Notes: generated by a model from the letters alone, not told the origin. A stretch of 64,000 nucleotides of DNA from Bacteroidota bacterium (GCA_022564295.1 JADFLR010000006.1:62001-126000); one strand, 5' to 3'. Positions 45,809 through 55,599 are shown, numbered from the stretch's first letter. Numbers and translations: made by a program.

Positions 45809-47365
45809 ATGAAGTATATAATATGTACAATTTTTATGGTTTGTTTGCTAACCATTACAATTTTCAGCCAAGAATATTGGTGGGTGCGAAATCAATCGGG
45901 TAGTAGTTTAGGAGGCCCTATTGATTACATGACAAATAATACAGATATAGTTTATTATGGATCAGACAATAAAATATATAAAAGTGTTGACCGTGGAGAA
46001 ACATTCTCACAGACCGGAATTAATGTCCCTGGTTCTTCAGAAATTAAAAACATTATTTTAGATGATTTTAATCCGGGTACGTTTTTAGTAGCAATTGAAT
46101 CTTCCCCAAACGATAAAATTTATAAAACTACAGATGATGGACAATCCTGGGTGTTAACTCTTAATGAAGGTCAGATGTCATTTTTCGGAATTCCTATGAC
46201 TCCAGACCCGAGCAATCCAAATTCTATTTACACTATGGTAAATACCAACTTTAAACATTCAACTGATTTTGGAGATACATGGACAACAATCGCTAGTAAT
46301 TTTGGACCTCAGGGACCACCTTGTGATATTGAAGTTTTCCCCAATTCGGATGTCATTCTAATTGGTGATAACTTTACAGGCATTTATAAAAGTACTGACA
46401 AAGGGCTTACCTGGGCAGCTAAATATAATACATCTGGTGAAATCCCTACAATATCAGTTAGTATTACAAATCCTGGTGTTGCCTGGGCAACTAAATGGAG
46501 TGGCGGTGGTGGATTATTAAAATCAACTGATTATGGAGAAACCTGGGCTCTACAGCCTGGTTTTACTGGAATAAATATGTGGGGTGTTCATATTCAGCCA
46601 ACTGACGGGAATATAATTATTGTTAATAGTTATAGCACGGCGCCAGGTAGTTGGAGATCAATAGATGCGGGTTTAACCTGGACAGCAATTAACATACCTT
46701 CTCAAGGCTATCAAGTTGTTTCAGTTGATTCTATGACACAATTTGCTGCACAAGGTAACGGTTTTTATAAATTATATTCCGATTTATTTATTCCTGTTGA
46801 GTTAACTTCTTTTTCTGCTGAAGCTTCAGAAAACGAAATCGTTTTAAATTGGACGACAGCAACCGAGTTAAATAACCAGGGCTTTGAAATTGAGAGAAGA
46901 AGCGCTGAAAGTCAATATATAACTATAGGATATATAGATGGTTATGGTACAACAACCGAACCCCGGGAATATACTTTTATAGATAATTTATCTTTAACAG
47001 GAACATTTTTCTATAGATTAAAACAAATCGATTTTGGCGGCATGTATGAATACTCTGACGAAATTGAAGTTGATGTCATTGGTCCCATATCATTCATTCT
47101 TGAACAGAATTATCCGAATCCGTTCAACCCTTCTACATCAATCAAATTCTCTATCCCGGTTGATTCAAATGTAAAATTGAAATTATTTAATATACTCGGG
47201 CAGGAAGTAGCTGAATTATTAAATTCGGAAATTGCTGCAGGAATTCATCACGTTGATTTTAATGCAAGCAGCTTATCAAGCGGAACTTATTTTTATGTTC
47301 TAGAGGCAATTGGAAATAACGGCAGTACTTTTACAGATACCAGGAAAATGATCCTCCTCCGTTAG
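45809..47365 (+). CDS. T9SS cargo with BNR/sortilin-type repeats
   Basis: 518 residues. A signal peptide (about 1-20, ending near IFSQ) precedes repeated S.D.G.TW motifs (KSVDRGETF, KTTDDGQSW, KSTDKGLTW, KSTDYGETW, RSIDAGLTW), a beta-propeller fold similar to BNR/Vps10 proteins. A short fibronectin-like segment leads to the type A sorting domain, NYPNPFNPSTSIKF through TDTRKMILLR. It would be exported by T9SS and anchored at the surface. AGGAG lies upstream of the ATG. Substrate or function is unknown. Confidence 0.87.
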   Translation: MKYIICTIFMVCLLTITIFSQEYWWVRNQSGSSLGGPIDYMTNNTDIVYYGSDNKIYKSVDRGETFSQTGINVPGSSEIKNIILDDFNPGTFLVAIESSPNDKIYKTTDDGQSWVLTLNEGQMSFFGIPMTPDPSNPNSIYTMVNTNFKHSTDFGDTWTTIASNFGPQGPPCDIEVFPNSDVILIGDNFTGIYKSTDKGLTWAAKYNTSGEIPTISVSITNPGVAWATKWSGGGGLLKSTDYGETWALQPGFTGINMWGVHIQPTDGNIIIVNSYSTAPGSWRSIDAGLTWTAINIPSQGYQVVSVDSMTQFAAQGNGFYKLYSDLFIPVELTSFSAEASENEIVLNWTTATELNNQGFEIERRSAESQYITIGYIDGYGTTTEPREYTFIDNLSLTGTFFYRLKQIDFGGMYEYSDEIEVDVIGPISFILEQNYPNPFNPSTSIKFSIPVDSNVKLKLFNILGQEVAELLNSEIAAGIHHVDFNASSLSSGTYFYVLEAIGNNGSTFTDTRKMILLR

Positions 47366-47401
47366 ACTTGCCCATCTCTGGCTGGACTACGGCGGACAAG
47401 T
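47366..47401. repeat. Short interspersed palindrome ACTTG...CAAGT
   Basis: Starts ACTTGCCC and ends GGACAAGT, with CGCCGTAGTCCAGCCAGAG (complement sense) between. It abuts the TAG stop codon of the T9SS gene. It looks like a low-copy interspersed repeat, but only one copy is seen here. Confidence 0.45.
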
Positions 47402-47432
47402 GTTGATGAAATAGTATAATACTTTCTCTTTA

Positions 47433-47470
47433 AGCACGGTTAAACTAAATTAGTTCACCGTGCTTTTTTT
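47433..47470 (+). terminator. Intrinsic terminator after the BNR/T9SS gene
   Basis: AGCACGGT and ACCGTGCT form an 8-bp stem that extends with TAAACTA/TAGTT after a one-base mismatch; the downstream strand continues into seven T. Its position between the two T9SS genes separates their transcripts. Confidence 0.88.
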
Positions 47471-47493
47471 ATTTTAAATTTAAGGGCAATAAA

Positions 47494-48321
47494 ATGAAAA
47501 TAAATTTACTACTTATTACTACTTTTTTATCTGTAATTATTTTCGCTAATATAAATTTTGAAACCGGGCATGTAGGACTTACCCGTTTAAATGGCGAAGG
47601 CTGCCAATGCCATGGGGTAAAATTTACTGACTCTGTACATGTTTGGATAGAAGGACCGGACAGTTTATTTGTAAGCGATACGGTTGAGTATAAAATTTTA
47701 ATGACCGGCGGACCCGCAGTAACCGGAGGTTTTAACATTGCAATTAGATACGGTGCCATAGATTCAGTCGATACATTAAGTCATCGAAAGTTATTCTCAG
47801 AAGATTTTCCGCTGGAATTAACACACACAATGCCGAACGCTTTTATAAATGATACCGTGTTCTGGAAATTTAAATATACGGCACCGGATAGTTCTGTTGT
47901 TGATACAATTTACTCTGTGGCGAATAGTGTTAACGGAGATGGCATCCCGTTTAATGATCAATGGAATTTCGGTGCGAATTTTCCTGTAAGCGTTATAGAT
48001 ATTCCTGTAACAGTTGAGAATGAAATTCTACCATCTCAATTTCAACTCTCACAAAATTATCCAAACCCATTTAATCCATCAACAACTATCAGGTTTACAA
48101 TTACTGAAAGTGGTTTGGTTACACTAAAAGTTTATGATATTTTAGCTAATGAAGTTACATCCTTGGTTAACGAAGAAAAATCCGCGGGAGTGTACGAAGT
48201 CGAGTTTGATGGTAATGGATTAACGAGTGGGATTTATTTTTACCGGCTTCAAGCGGGAGATCCTTCGACAGGCTCAGGACAGAGTTTCATTGATGTGAAG
48301 AAAATGATCCTTCTCAAATGA
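47494..48321 (+). CDS. Choice-of-anchor V-type T9SS protein with repeat-derived insertion
   Basis: 275 residues: a signal peptide (about 1-18), then GEGCQCHG, which resembles the haem-like CH motif of the choice-of-anchor V (Reeler-like) family although here spaced C-x-C-H (Cys37, Cys39, His40) rather than CxxCH; beta-rich domain to about 175; then the sorting domain NYPNPFNPSTTIRF ... VKKMILLK. Within that domain DPSTGSGQ interrupts the usual RLQAG(S)FIDVKK motif; its DNA (48259-48282) is the repeat CCTTCGACAGGCTCAGGACA. Secretion and surface anchoring are expected, but the insertion might weaken the strand it disrupts. Confidence 0.8.
   Translation: MKINLLLITTFLSVIIFANINFETGHVGLTRLNGEGCQCHGVKFTDSVHVWIEGPDSLFVSDTVEYKILMTGGPAVTGGFNIAIRYGAIDSVDTLSHRKLFSEDFPLELTHTMPNAFINDTVFWKFKYTAPDSSVVDTIYSVANSVNGDGIPFNDQWNFGANFPVSVIDIPVTVENEILPSQFQLSQNYPNPFNPSTTIRFTITESGLVTLKVYDILANEVTSLVNEEKSAGVYEVEFDGNGLTSGIYFYRLQAGDPSTGSGQSFIDVKKMILLK
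48259..48282 (+). repeat. 24-base repeat insertion coding DPSTGSGQ
   Basis: In-frame GATCCTTCGACAGGCTCAGG plus ACAG, containing the complement of CCTGAGCCTGTCGAAGG, a common interspersed sequence in Bacteroidota-like genomes. It divides the sorting domain of the preceding protein without a frameshift. Confidence 0.7.
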
Positions 48322-48354
48322 TAAAATATTCCGTCAGTGTCCAAATTTCATGGT

Positions 48355-48420
48355 GTTATCCTGAACTTGATTCGGGATCTTATTTTTTCAAGGAGATGCT
48401 GAAATAAATTCAGCATGACA
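48355..48420. repeat. Palindromic repeat with two hairpins
   Basis: Left hairpin ATCCTGAACTTGATTCGGGAT and right hairpin ATGCTGAAATAAATTCAGCAT, ending ATGACA. Same GTCAT-CTGAA class as the repeats at 38130 and 59950. It occupies the 3' gap between two convergent genes. Confidence 0.7.
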
Positions 48421-48537
48421 TCTTCTCGCTTTTGAGACAACCTCTTTATTAACTATTTTGATAAACTTTTATTCCTGAAATCAAATCTAAGTTTACCAAA
48501 GCTAACCCATAAGTTTTTTCAATTATGAGTTCTTACC

Positions 48538-49449
48538 TTATCGCTCTCTTGAAACATCAATACTTAACACAACTGCATAGTGGTCAGATATGTTTTGATC
48601 GAAGAATACTATTTCGTCAGGATCATTATCTTTTATAACATCGATGTACTCTTTGCTGCCCACCAATTGTTTTGCCGATTGGATCTCAGCTAAAAGCCCA
48701 GGCGATGAGTAAAACCTGTCGAATCTCTGACCGAGAATATCTTCGTAAATAGCAGTTTTTTCTGCATCATAAAGATATTTGTAATCGATATCCTTAAGCG
48801 ACTGGTAAACATACGATTCACCAAAGTAAACATTGGTGTCGCCCGATATTAAAACGTCGCTGTCCAACGTGTTTGTTTCTAACCACGCAGATAAATCTTC
48901 AAAATTATTTTCTCTTTTGTCCCTTGAGTCAGCGCCACTAAAAGCTTTTAAATGAACGTTTATAAAATCAAATTTCAAATCAGCATTTGTTCCTTTGGCT
49001 TGCACTGTTATTAAAAACGGTTTTCTTATATGTCTATAAGACGATCCGGGATTTATTGTATGCGGGTTTGTAACATCCCACATATCTTTCTTATAAAGAA
49101 AAGCAAGCCGTTGATTTTTATTCCTGCCGTCAAGTACATATTCCCATTTATCCGCTTCATTTGAAATAGATTTATTAAGTGTATCAACAATTTGATCTAA
49201 GTAAAAACATTTTGGCTCATCTGATATGGAATGAGTGGCGCCGATTTCCTGCAAAGCAAACAGGGTTGCTTCAGTCCTTAAAATATAATCAGCATACAGA
49301 TTAACATTCTCAATTGCGTCTAACTGGTTATAGGAATTTGTACCTAACCATTTCATATTCCAGGTAGCAATTTTTCTTATGTTTTCCTGCGCAATAACAT
49401 TAAAAACAATAGAAAAGAGAATGGCAAGAATGACTAATAACTTTTTCAT
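48538..49449 (-). CDS. Secreted endonuclease/exonuclease/phosphatase-family protein
   Basis: 303 residues from the ATG at 49447-49449, seven bases after GGAGG; a TTG five codons upstream is rejected. A signal peptide (about 1-20, ending VIAQ) precedes an EEP fold: ATWNMKWLG, LFALQEIG with the catalytic glutamate, DFINVHLKA with His, SGDTNVY and SDHYAVVLS with the final Asp-His pair. It is probably a periplasmic or secreted nuclease or phosphatase. No T9SS domain is present. It lies beside the Gabija pair, but with its own promoter-ribosome site, so a joint function is not indicated. Confidence 0.86.
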   Translation of the reverse strand: MKKLLVILAILFSIVFNVIAQENIRKIATWNMKWLGTNSYNQLDAIENVNLYADYILRTEATLFALQEIGATHSISDEPKCFYLDQIVDTLNKSISNEADKWEYVLDGRNKNQRLAFLYKKDMWDVTNPHTINPGSSYRHIRKPFLITVQAKGTNADLKFDFINVHLKAFSGADSRDKRENNFEDLSAWLETNTLDSDVLISGDTNVYFGESYVYQSLKDIDYKYLYDAEKTAIYEDILGQRFDRFYSSPGLLAEIQSAKQLVGSKEYIDVIKDNDPDEIVFFDQNISDHYAVVLSIDVSRER

Positions 49450-49628
49450 TTTATGTTCCTCCAAATAGTTTTATTTAGGTACTAACGATTAAGTTCTCCA
49501 GTAATTTAGATCGCAGCGGAAAAAGTCAGGTGCGCGATTTGTTAGGTGTTTTTTAATTTTCATTCTTTCTATAACGTTCTTAATAAACACCCGATTAATT
49601 GCGTTTATTTTTTATTGGCCGCACGTGC

Positions 49629-51407
49629 TTATTCATTCAATTCTTGTTCTGTCACAATTTTTATATCCTCGCCAAACTTTTCTCTGAATTCATCATCAGA
49701 AAGGTCTTCGGGAAAAGCCATTGCCAATAGGTGTTTTGGTCTTGACATGGCAACATATATTATCCTTTGTTTCTCTGAAGGAAAAGCATCATGATTGTTT
49801 ATAATATCCTCAAAAGTGATATTATCCTTGTGCTTATTAGCATTAAAAAATATCAAAATAGCTTCTAGTGATTTACCTTTGACCTGATGAACAGTGGTAA
49901 TCGGGATTTTACTTTCAGAATAAGGTTTTTTAAAATGATTTTCAACAGGCTCCACAAGAATCGCTTTATCAAAATACTTGGAATTTCGATTCTTTAAATC
50001 AAAATCTACTTCATTTTTAATATCAAGTTTGTTTTTCAGGAAAGCTTGCGTTTGGCTCGTCCAATCTGTTATAGATAGGTCGAATTTTGGTAAATCATGT
50101 AAGGTTTCCAACAGCAGGGCATTGAACAAATGGTCATCCTTTAAACTATTCTCCAATTCCTTTGATTCATGAAATCCTGCGTCAGGATATTTCAGTTTTA
50201 CTGTTATTGTCCGAATCGTCTTAATTGCAGCTTTAATTTCATTTCCCAAATATTGATTCTTGACTTCAATTATAAGATAAGGAATCCAACTTTTCCACGG
50301 CTTTTGCTCAGCCTCCTTACCCAGCATTTGATTTTTCAAAGCGTTACCTCTGACCACAATTTGATTGTTTGTCAATCCATAATTCTGGCATTGTTTGTCA
50401 AAATGTTGAACGATTATAGCCGAGTTCGTGTCGGTATACTTGTACACTACAATTGGAATTTCTCTGTCTTCCTCGCAAGCGGAATCAATTTTTGGATCCG
50501 TTTCTTTTCTAATCAAAGAAAAGCACTCGATGATTCGTTGTGGTGATCTGTGGTCATCTGATAAATCCAAGCCCTGCCAATTTTCAGTATCGGCATATTT
50601 TTCTAAGAAAAGTTGTGGATCTGCATCTCTCCATTCATATAGACTTTGATATGGATCGCCAACAAATTCAATGTTTTTTAGACCATCTTCCACCAATTTT
50701 TCAAATAGCGCGTATTGTACTTCTGAATTGTCTTGGGCTTCATCTACAATTAAATGCGGAAACCGTAATGCTAACCAATTACCAATTTTAGGATATTCTG
50801 TAAGTAGGTGCAAAGCGATGTATGCGGAATCGCCAGTTGTAATCAGACCATTTTTAATTTGCCATGATTTGATCTGCTTGCAGTAGTCATCAAACACTTC
50901 CGGTTTTACTTTGTCTTCAGCCGGTCTATATCCATTCGAAGAGAATGTACCATCACTTTCAAAGCGAATACTGCTTGGAGGATAGGCAAAACAAAATGGC
51001 TTTCCGTCCAGACCTTTGAAACGATACTTGGGCTTCCATGCATCATCAATAAAGCTGTTGTCATCAAGAATCTTAGGACGTTTAAAGTTTTTGTTCATCA
51101 AGTAGTAGAACTGCAGTGTTATATACTGATTGATAAAACTATCAATGGTAGAAATCTTATGAGGAAATCGTAAGATATTTCCGCTAAGCTGTTTATATTT
51201 TTCATTTATCTCGTCTTTCGCGGTATTTGTGAATGATAAACATGCCACACCAGAATATTTACCATACAGCGAATCGTATTCTTTTTGGAGCTTAATTAGC
51301 TTTTTTGCTATTGCTATTGTTTTTCCGCTGCCAGGGCATGCATTCAAAACAACTTTTCCTTTTGCGGCCAGGAACGCTTCACGCTGTTTGTTCATTTTAA
51401 ATTCCAT
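49629..51407 (-). CDS. gajB: GajB-like UvrD/Rep-family helicase (Gabija)
   Basis: 592 residues. SF1A helicase motifs appear in order: Walker A NACPGSGKT (22-30), ACLSFTNTAKDEI, VDEAQD (221-226), FVGDPYQSLYEWR, TVHQVKGKSLEAI and IYVAMSRPKHLLAM. The protein starts 5 bases after the GajA-like gene's stop codon, in the same direction, forming the two-gene layout of Gabija. In Gabija the GajB ATPase assists GajA, whose nuclease is released when nucleotides are depleted. At 592 residues it is longer than the better-known ~500-residue GajB proteins. Confidence 0.85.
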   Translation of the reverse strand: MEFKMNKQREAFLAAKGKVVLNACPGSGKTIAIAKKLIKLQKEYDSLYGKYSGVACLSFTNTAKDEINEKYKQLSGNILRFPHKISTIDSFINQYITLQFYYLMNKNFKRPKILDDNSFIDDAWKPKYRFKGLDGKPFCFAYPPSSIRFESDGTFSSNGYRPAEDKVKPEVFDDYCKQIKSWQIKNGLITTGDSAYIALHLLTEYPKIGNWLALRFPHLIVDEAQDNSEVQYALFEKLVEDGLKNIEFVGDPYQSLYEWRDADPQLFLEKYADTENWQGLDLSDDHRSPQRIIECFSLIRKETDPKIDSACEEDREIPIVVYKYTDTNSAIIVQHFDKQCQNYGLTNNQIVVRGNALKNQMLGKEAEQKPWKSWIPYLIIEVKNQYLGNEIKAAIKTIRTITVKLKYPDAGFHESKELENSLKDDHLFNALLLETLHDLPKFDLSITDWTSQTQAFLKNKLDIKNEVDFDLKNRNSKYFDKAILVEPVENHFKKPYSESKIPITTVHQVKGKSLEAILIFFNANKHKDNITFEDIINNHDAFPSEKQRIIYVAMSRPKHLLAMAFPEDLSDDEFREKFGEDIKIVTEQELNE

Positions 51408-51412
51408 CGCAA

Positions 51413-53335
51413 CTACTTTAGATGTGTTAATCCTTGTAATATGTATGGGGGTACAGTAAAGGAGGTTTTCGCTTGTTCAAGATTGCTAAGAATGTGAATG
51501 GAAAAGTCTTGTGCAAACTCAGCCTTTGCTGGCAGCGCTTTCCATAGTAGAATCGCTACTTTTCGTTTCTCCTCACCAGTCATTTGGTCATTTGCAAAAG
51601 TCTGCGTGTACTCAATGATTCTTTCCGTCTTAGCTGAGTAATTGGTATCCATAAAAGCGAACAGAAAATTGTCTTTGAGGTGTGTTCGGTCGTTATTAAT
51701 GTTGTGCAGTGCAAGCTCATATTCAAAGGTTTTAAATGCTGTTTGGATATTGATGTTGGTAACATTATTTGCCACAGAAGTCAAGTTGGCAACGCGAGTT
51801 ACGGATGCGCCGGTTTGAATATTTGTATCAAGCTCATTAAGCTTTGTATAATTGTCTTCTAATAGCCTATCAAAAGCATAATCCTTTCCTTTGGATTCGG
51901 GAAAGCGATCATCATCGGTCAAAATAGTTATCTGCTTATTAATCCTCTTACGTGGATTGGAGGAATTGAATAGGTACATAAAGGGATAAAAAGATGTTCC
52001 ACGCACGTTGACTAATTCTATTCTATAATCTTCCAACCGGTAATCTTCCAATGCAGTAAAAGCAGAAATCAATAGTTCTTCGGAGATTCCTTCTACATAC
52101 AATCCTGCTTTTGCGTAGAAAAGCTGCGATTTGGTTACATCAATATATCGCTCCAGCTTTTTTTGTCGGAACTCAAGATCTGCTTTGGTCAAAGTAACAT
52201 TTTGAGCGGTATCCTCAATCAAATTTTCGCCAATTCGATCCTTGAACTGATTGCTTAACCTGTATGCCCCATTGTCATCCAACAGAACAAGGTTTTCCAA
52301 TGGTACCTTAGAAGTCAACGTTGGTGAATGTGTAGTAATGAAAAGTTGGCTGTTCTCTGATGTGATTGCTTGTTTCAGAAAATTGTAAAGACTCAGCTGC
52401 AATTGCGGATGCAGATGGGCCTCAGGTTCTTCGATTAGGAGCGCATAATGCGGTGTGCTGTTGTCTACAATCTGCTCTTTTATGTCTCCAAGTACCGTTG
52501 CGATATAGATTAGGTTATTGAATCCCAAACTATTTTGCCATAGATGAAAGCCTTCGTCTTTCAAGGTTTGCCGATTATGAGGAAGGAAGGGTTTTATAGC
52601 ATTGACAATGTATTCTGTTTTCGACTGCTCAATTTGCAATCCAATTTTGTTCTCCGGAAATTTTTTGAAAATACCGGAAAGGTTTTCGTTGACGCCCTTC
52701 CTTGTTTCTTTTACTTCATTCCTTTCTAAGAGCTGATCATTAGCAGTACGCATTATTTGTTCAATCTCTACCTCTGTTTCATTTCGTTCTATGTACCTCT
52801 TGATAACTCGCCCTAAAATGTTTCCTCGTGTGTTTAGTAAGTCACGTGTACTATCTCGTAGAGCACCTAAGTAATAATGCTGGAACAATTCAAACGTTTT
52901 ATACTCAGCCTTTTGGCCGTCAATATCACCTGTGTTGTATGTAAACTGCGGATATTTCCCACCTTTATCTTCATAGCTAATTGTAATTTTTGCATAGTCA
53001 TTCTCTGAGTTGTCAGGGTCAATTACCATGTATTCATAAAAGGCTCCTTTTTGGGCTGTTGACAACCCTCGAAATTCGTATGCAATTTCAATTAATGTTG
53101 CTTTATCAATCGTTTGTACATCATTTTCGGTTGTTACCTTTTCATGGAAATCATCGAAAGAAACGGATATTTCTCTTATCGGTTCACCGAGGTTATATAA
53201 CAATCTAATGGCATCAATTACTGCGGATTTACAGCTTCCATTTTCACCAATTATGATATTGATTTTCGGTTCAAAGTCAATTTCGACTTTTTCAATTCCT
53301 CTATAATGTTTTATTAAAAGTTTAGATAAATACAT
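51413..53335 (-). CDS. gajA: GajA-like OLD-family ATPase-TOPRIM nuclease (Gabija)
   Basis: 640 residues. The N-terminal ABC-type ATPase has Walker A GENGSCKS at 30-37, in which Cys35 replaces the usual Gly before Lys, and Walker B LLIEEPEAHLHPQ near 299-311, followed by TTHSPTL. The C-terminal TOPRIM domain has LYVEGISEELLI (Glu415) and ILTDDD (474-476), the metal ligands of OLD nucleases. Class 2 OLD proteins next to a UvrD-like helicase define Gabija: GajA cuts DNA at specific sites and is inhibited by nucleotides until phage replication drains them. The ATG is at 53333-53335. Confidence 0.85.
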   Translation of the reverse strand: MYLSKLLIKHYRGIEKVEIDFEPKINIIIGENGSCKSAVIDAIRLLYNLGEPIREISVSFDDFHEKVTTENDVQTIDKATLIEIAYEFRGLSTAQKGAFYEYMVIDPDNSENDYAKITISYEDKGGKYPQFTYNTGDIDGQKAEYKTFELFQHYYLGALRDSTRDLLNTRGNILGRVIKRYIERNETEVEIEQIMRTANDQLLERNEVKETRKGVNENLSGIFKKFPENKIGLQIEQSKTEYIVNAIKPFLPHNRQTLKDEGFHLWQNSLGFNNLIYIATVLGDIKEQIVDNSTPHYALLIEEPEAHLHPQLQLSLYNFLKQAITSENSQLFITTHSPTLTSKVPLENLVLLDDNGAYRLSNQFKDRIGENLIEDTAQNVTLTKADLEFRQKKLERYIDVTKSQLFYAKAGLYVEGISEELLISAFTALEDYRLEDYRIELVNVRGTSFYPFMYLFNSSNPRKRINKQITILTDDDRFPESKGKDYAFDRLLEDNYTKLNELDTNIQTGASVTRVANLTSVANNVTNINIQTAFKTFEYELALHNINNDRTHLKDNFLFAFMDTNYSAKTERIIEYTQTFANDQMTGEEKRKVAILLWKALPAKAEFAQDFSIHILSNLEQAKTSFTVPPYILQGLTHLK

Positions 53336-53487
53336 TTAATTATTTTGAGATTGTTGTTCACATTGCGTTCAACTAATGTATAAATTCATTGTTCTTATTA
53401 CTCTATATTAGCGGGAAAAACACACTGTACTTATCCACACTATACACATAAAATATTATTAATCCACAAGATTACTGTTTCTACTTT

Positions 53488-55599
53488 TTACTTAATCAAT
53501 ATTAATTTCTTTGTATCACTAAAGGTTCCAGCTTGCATTCGGTAGAAATAAACCCCACTCGAAAGATTACTTCCAAAAAAATCAATCTCATAATTGCCAA
53601 TTGGTTGTTCTTCATTAACCAATGTTGTAACCTCATTGCCAAGTATATCATAAACTTTTATAATTACCACACCTTCGTTGGGTATTGAGTATTTTATTTT
53701 TGTAGTTGGATTAAATGGATTTGGATAGTTGGATTCAAGGCTATAAGAGCCTGGCAATCTTGAGTTTTTGTCTGGTTCTAATGCAGTATAAATATCCCCT
53801 GAACTGGCCAATATGTACCATGATGTGCTGCCAGTATGTAAACGATTTATTTTGAATAGCTCATTTCCACCAGGACCAAAGAAGCCGGTGGTAACCGAGT
53901 CGTGACAGGTTTCCACGATGCCCCGTTCGTTGGCATTTTGAGCATTAACCTGGGCATCTTCAATTTCCCCCAAATACATATGTGCGTTGGAAATTTCTCC
54001 GTGTTTCCAGAATGCTAGTGCCATTTGTGCTGTTCCCTCAAACCAGACTCCATCCACATCGTCATTGAAGTCAAATCCACTGAAGGGATCTCCCACCGGG
54101 CAGGGATCAACTAGGGTATTGTTTTCAACCCAGTCCAATCCAGGAGCGTAAAAATCTCCCAGGTATAGAAAGGCAAGCGCGTGAATATTGGTAAGAGGCA
54201 CAGGAAACCGACCATTTTGATTATCCCATTGTCCTTCAACCCAAACTCTGGCATCTTCTGCCCAATTAAACCATGCGGCGTTGCCTGTGGCTTCTCCCAA
54301 CATGGTGAAAGCAGCATAAACCAGAATATTGTGCTCAACGGACTTTGAACTCAGTTCATTTTGCATGGAGTCGAATCCTTGAAATCCGGCTCGGTATCCA
54401 TCATTATCATATCTACCGCGTATCCAATTTCCCAACTCAATTGCTGCATCCACATACGTTTGTTGCGGCTTCCAATAGTTGTATTGAAGCCAGGAAGTGA
54501 TAACCCATGCCATTGAACCGGTGAAGGTGCCGGCAGCGAATTCACCCTCAAAAAATTTGGCAGAGTCGGGATCCCACCAGCCTGGAATTTTCGAATATCC
54601 GGTGAGATGATCTAGAAGATCGCCAGCCATGTAACCATTTCGTAAACGACCATCATATAATCCATTAACGACGTTAAAATAGCGATCGCTGTCCTGGGCG
54701 GTTACAAAAGCATCGCCAATCCGCATAGCTCGTTGCCAATCTTCCGAGTTAAGATCCGATGCATCCGCCATTAATGCCATCATTGCCAGAGCACTATATT
54801 CAGTAAACGCAGCGTTACGAATGGCAAAGTCCTCATCGTAATCAGCAGTATCGGAACTTGCTTCATAACTCAACAGGAAACGGGGTTCTTCCAGACGAGT
54901 CTGGCGAGTGCTGTCATTTAAAAAATACTGGATATCATCCATGTAAAATGTAATATCATTACCGCCGTTATCGTCCTTTACAACAACAAAAGCAAAGCCG
55001 CCGATCACATAACTTAAATCTTTTTCCGCTAAATTAATAGAATATCTTTCCCACATGGAATTCAGCGTGTCTCTAGAACCTGAAGGCGGCCATCTTGATT
55101 CTGAATCTCCATAGGGTCCCGTGATACCAAAAGCAAAGAATTCTACAATTTCTCCGCCATTCTCACCCTTAGCCCAAAATACAAGACTGTCCGCACCAGT
55201 CAAATCATAGCCTGCATTTGGTATTGTTCCCCAGTTTCCCTCAGGATATTGCCAGTAAATGCCTGCCCAGGATCCGCCACCTGTTTGAAATGTCGTGGTG
55301 ACCCTGATACAGGTACTTCCGGAATATGGCATCTGAAGCCAATCACCATAAAAGTCCAATTTGTTTTGCGGGAAAGGACCGGGCATCCAACCTGAGGGTA
55401 CAAAGTGATTTCCAGCGGCGTCCTGATCGGTATAAACATCAAATGCAGTGTGGAATTTGTCATGAGTAACTCGTAGAAACTGCAACGCGCTGTCCACACA
55501 AGATTCACATTGTGATTGTCCTGGCATAGGGTTAACGATTAAGATTTGGCTTGTCAGGCACACAATTGCTAAAAAAATTAAGTTTCCTCGTATCATCAT
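53488..55599 (-). CDS. T9SS-secreted protein with carbohydrate-binding-like and alpha-toroid domains
   Basis: 703 residues. A signal peptide (about 1-28) leads to a galactose-binding-like beta-sandwich (about 65-235) with the WAGIYWQYPEGNWG motif that is also present in the GH17 protein upstream. From about 240 to 600 lies a helical toroid repeated FTEYSALAMMALMADA, GTFTGSMAWVITSWLQYN, SVEHNILVYAAFTMLGEA, as in (alpha/alpha)6 glycosidases or related enzymes; no catalytic motif was identified. A type A sorting domain (NYPNPFNPTTKIKY...TKKLILIK) ends the chain. By eye the sequence is noticeably richer in G+C than its neighbours. The start overlaps the GH17 stop (ATGA). Confidence 0.82.
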   Translation of the reverse strand: MMIRGNLIFLAIVCLTSQILIVNPMPGQSQCESCVDSALQFLRVTHDKFHTAFDVYTDQDAAGNHFVPSGWMPGPFPQNKLDFYGDWLQMPYSGSTCIRVTTTFQTGGGSWAGIYWQYPEGNWGTIPNAGYDLTGADSLVFWAKGENGGEIVEFFAFGITGPYGDSESRWPPSGSRDTLNSMWERYSINLAEKDLSYVIGGFAFVVVKDDNGGNDITFYMDDIQYFLNDSTRQTRLEEPRFLLSYEASSDTADYDEDFAIRNAAFTEYSALAMMALMADASDLNSEDWQRAMRIGDAFVTAQDSDRYFNVVNGLYDGRLRNGYMAGDLLDHLTGYSKIPGWWDPDSAKFFEGEFAAGTFTGSMAWVITSWLQYNYWKPQQTYVDAAIELGNWIRGRYDNDGYRAGFQGFDSMQNELSSKSVEHNILVYAAFTMLGEATGNAAWFNWAEDARVWVEGQWDNQNGRFPVPLTNIHALAFLYLGDFYAPGLDWVENNTLVDPCPVGDPFSGFDFNDDVDGVWFEGTAQMALAFWKHGEISNAHMYLGEIEDAQVNAQNANERGIVETCHDSVTTGFFGPGGNELFKINRLHTGSTSWYILASSGDIYTALEPDKNSRLPGSYSLESNYPNPFNPTTKIKYSIPNEGVVIIKVYDILGNEVTTLVNEEQPIGNYEIDFFGSNLSSGVYFYRMQAGTFSDTKKLILIK

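Noticed and set aside
49480-49550. attC-like site (TACTAACG...TTTGTTAGGT) beside the Gabija genes
   Set aside because: The right core GTTAGGT fits GTTRRRY but the left does not fit RYYYAAC, the arms pair poorly, and no integrase or cassette array is present.
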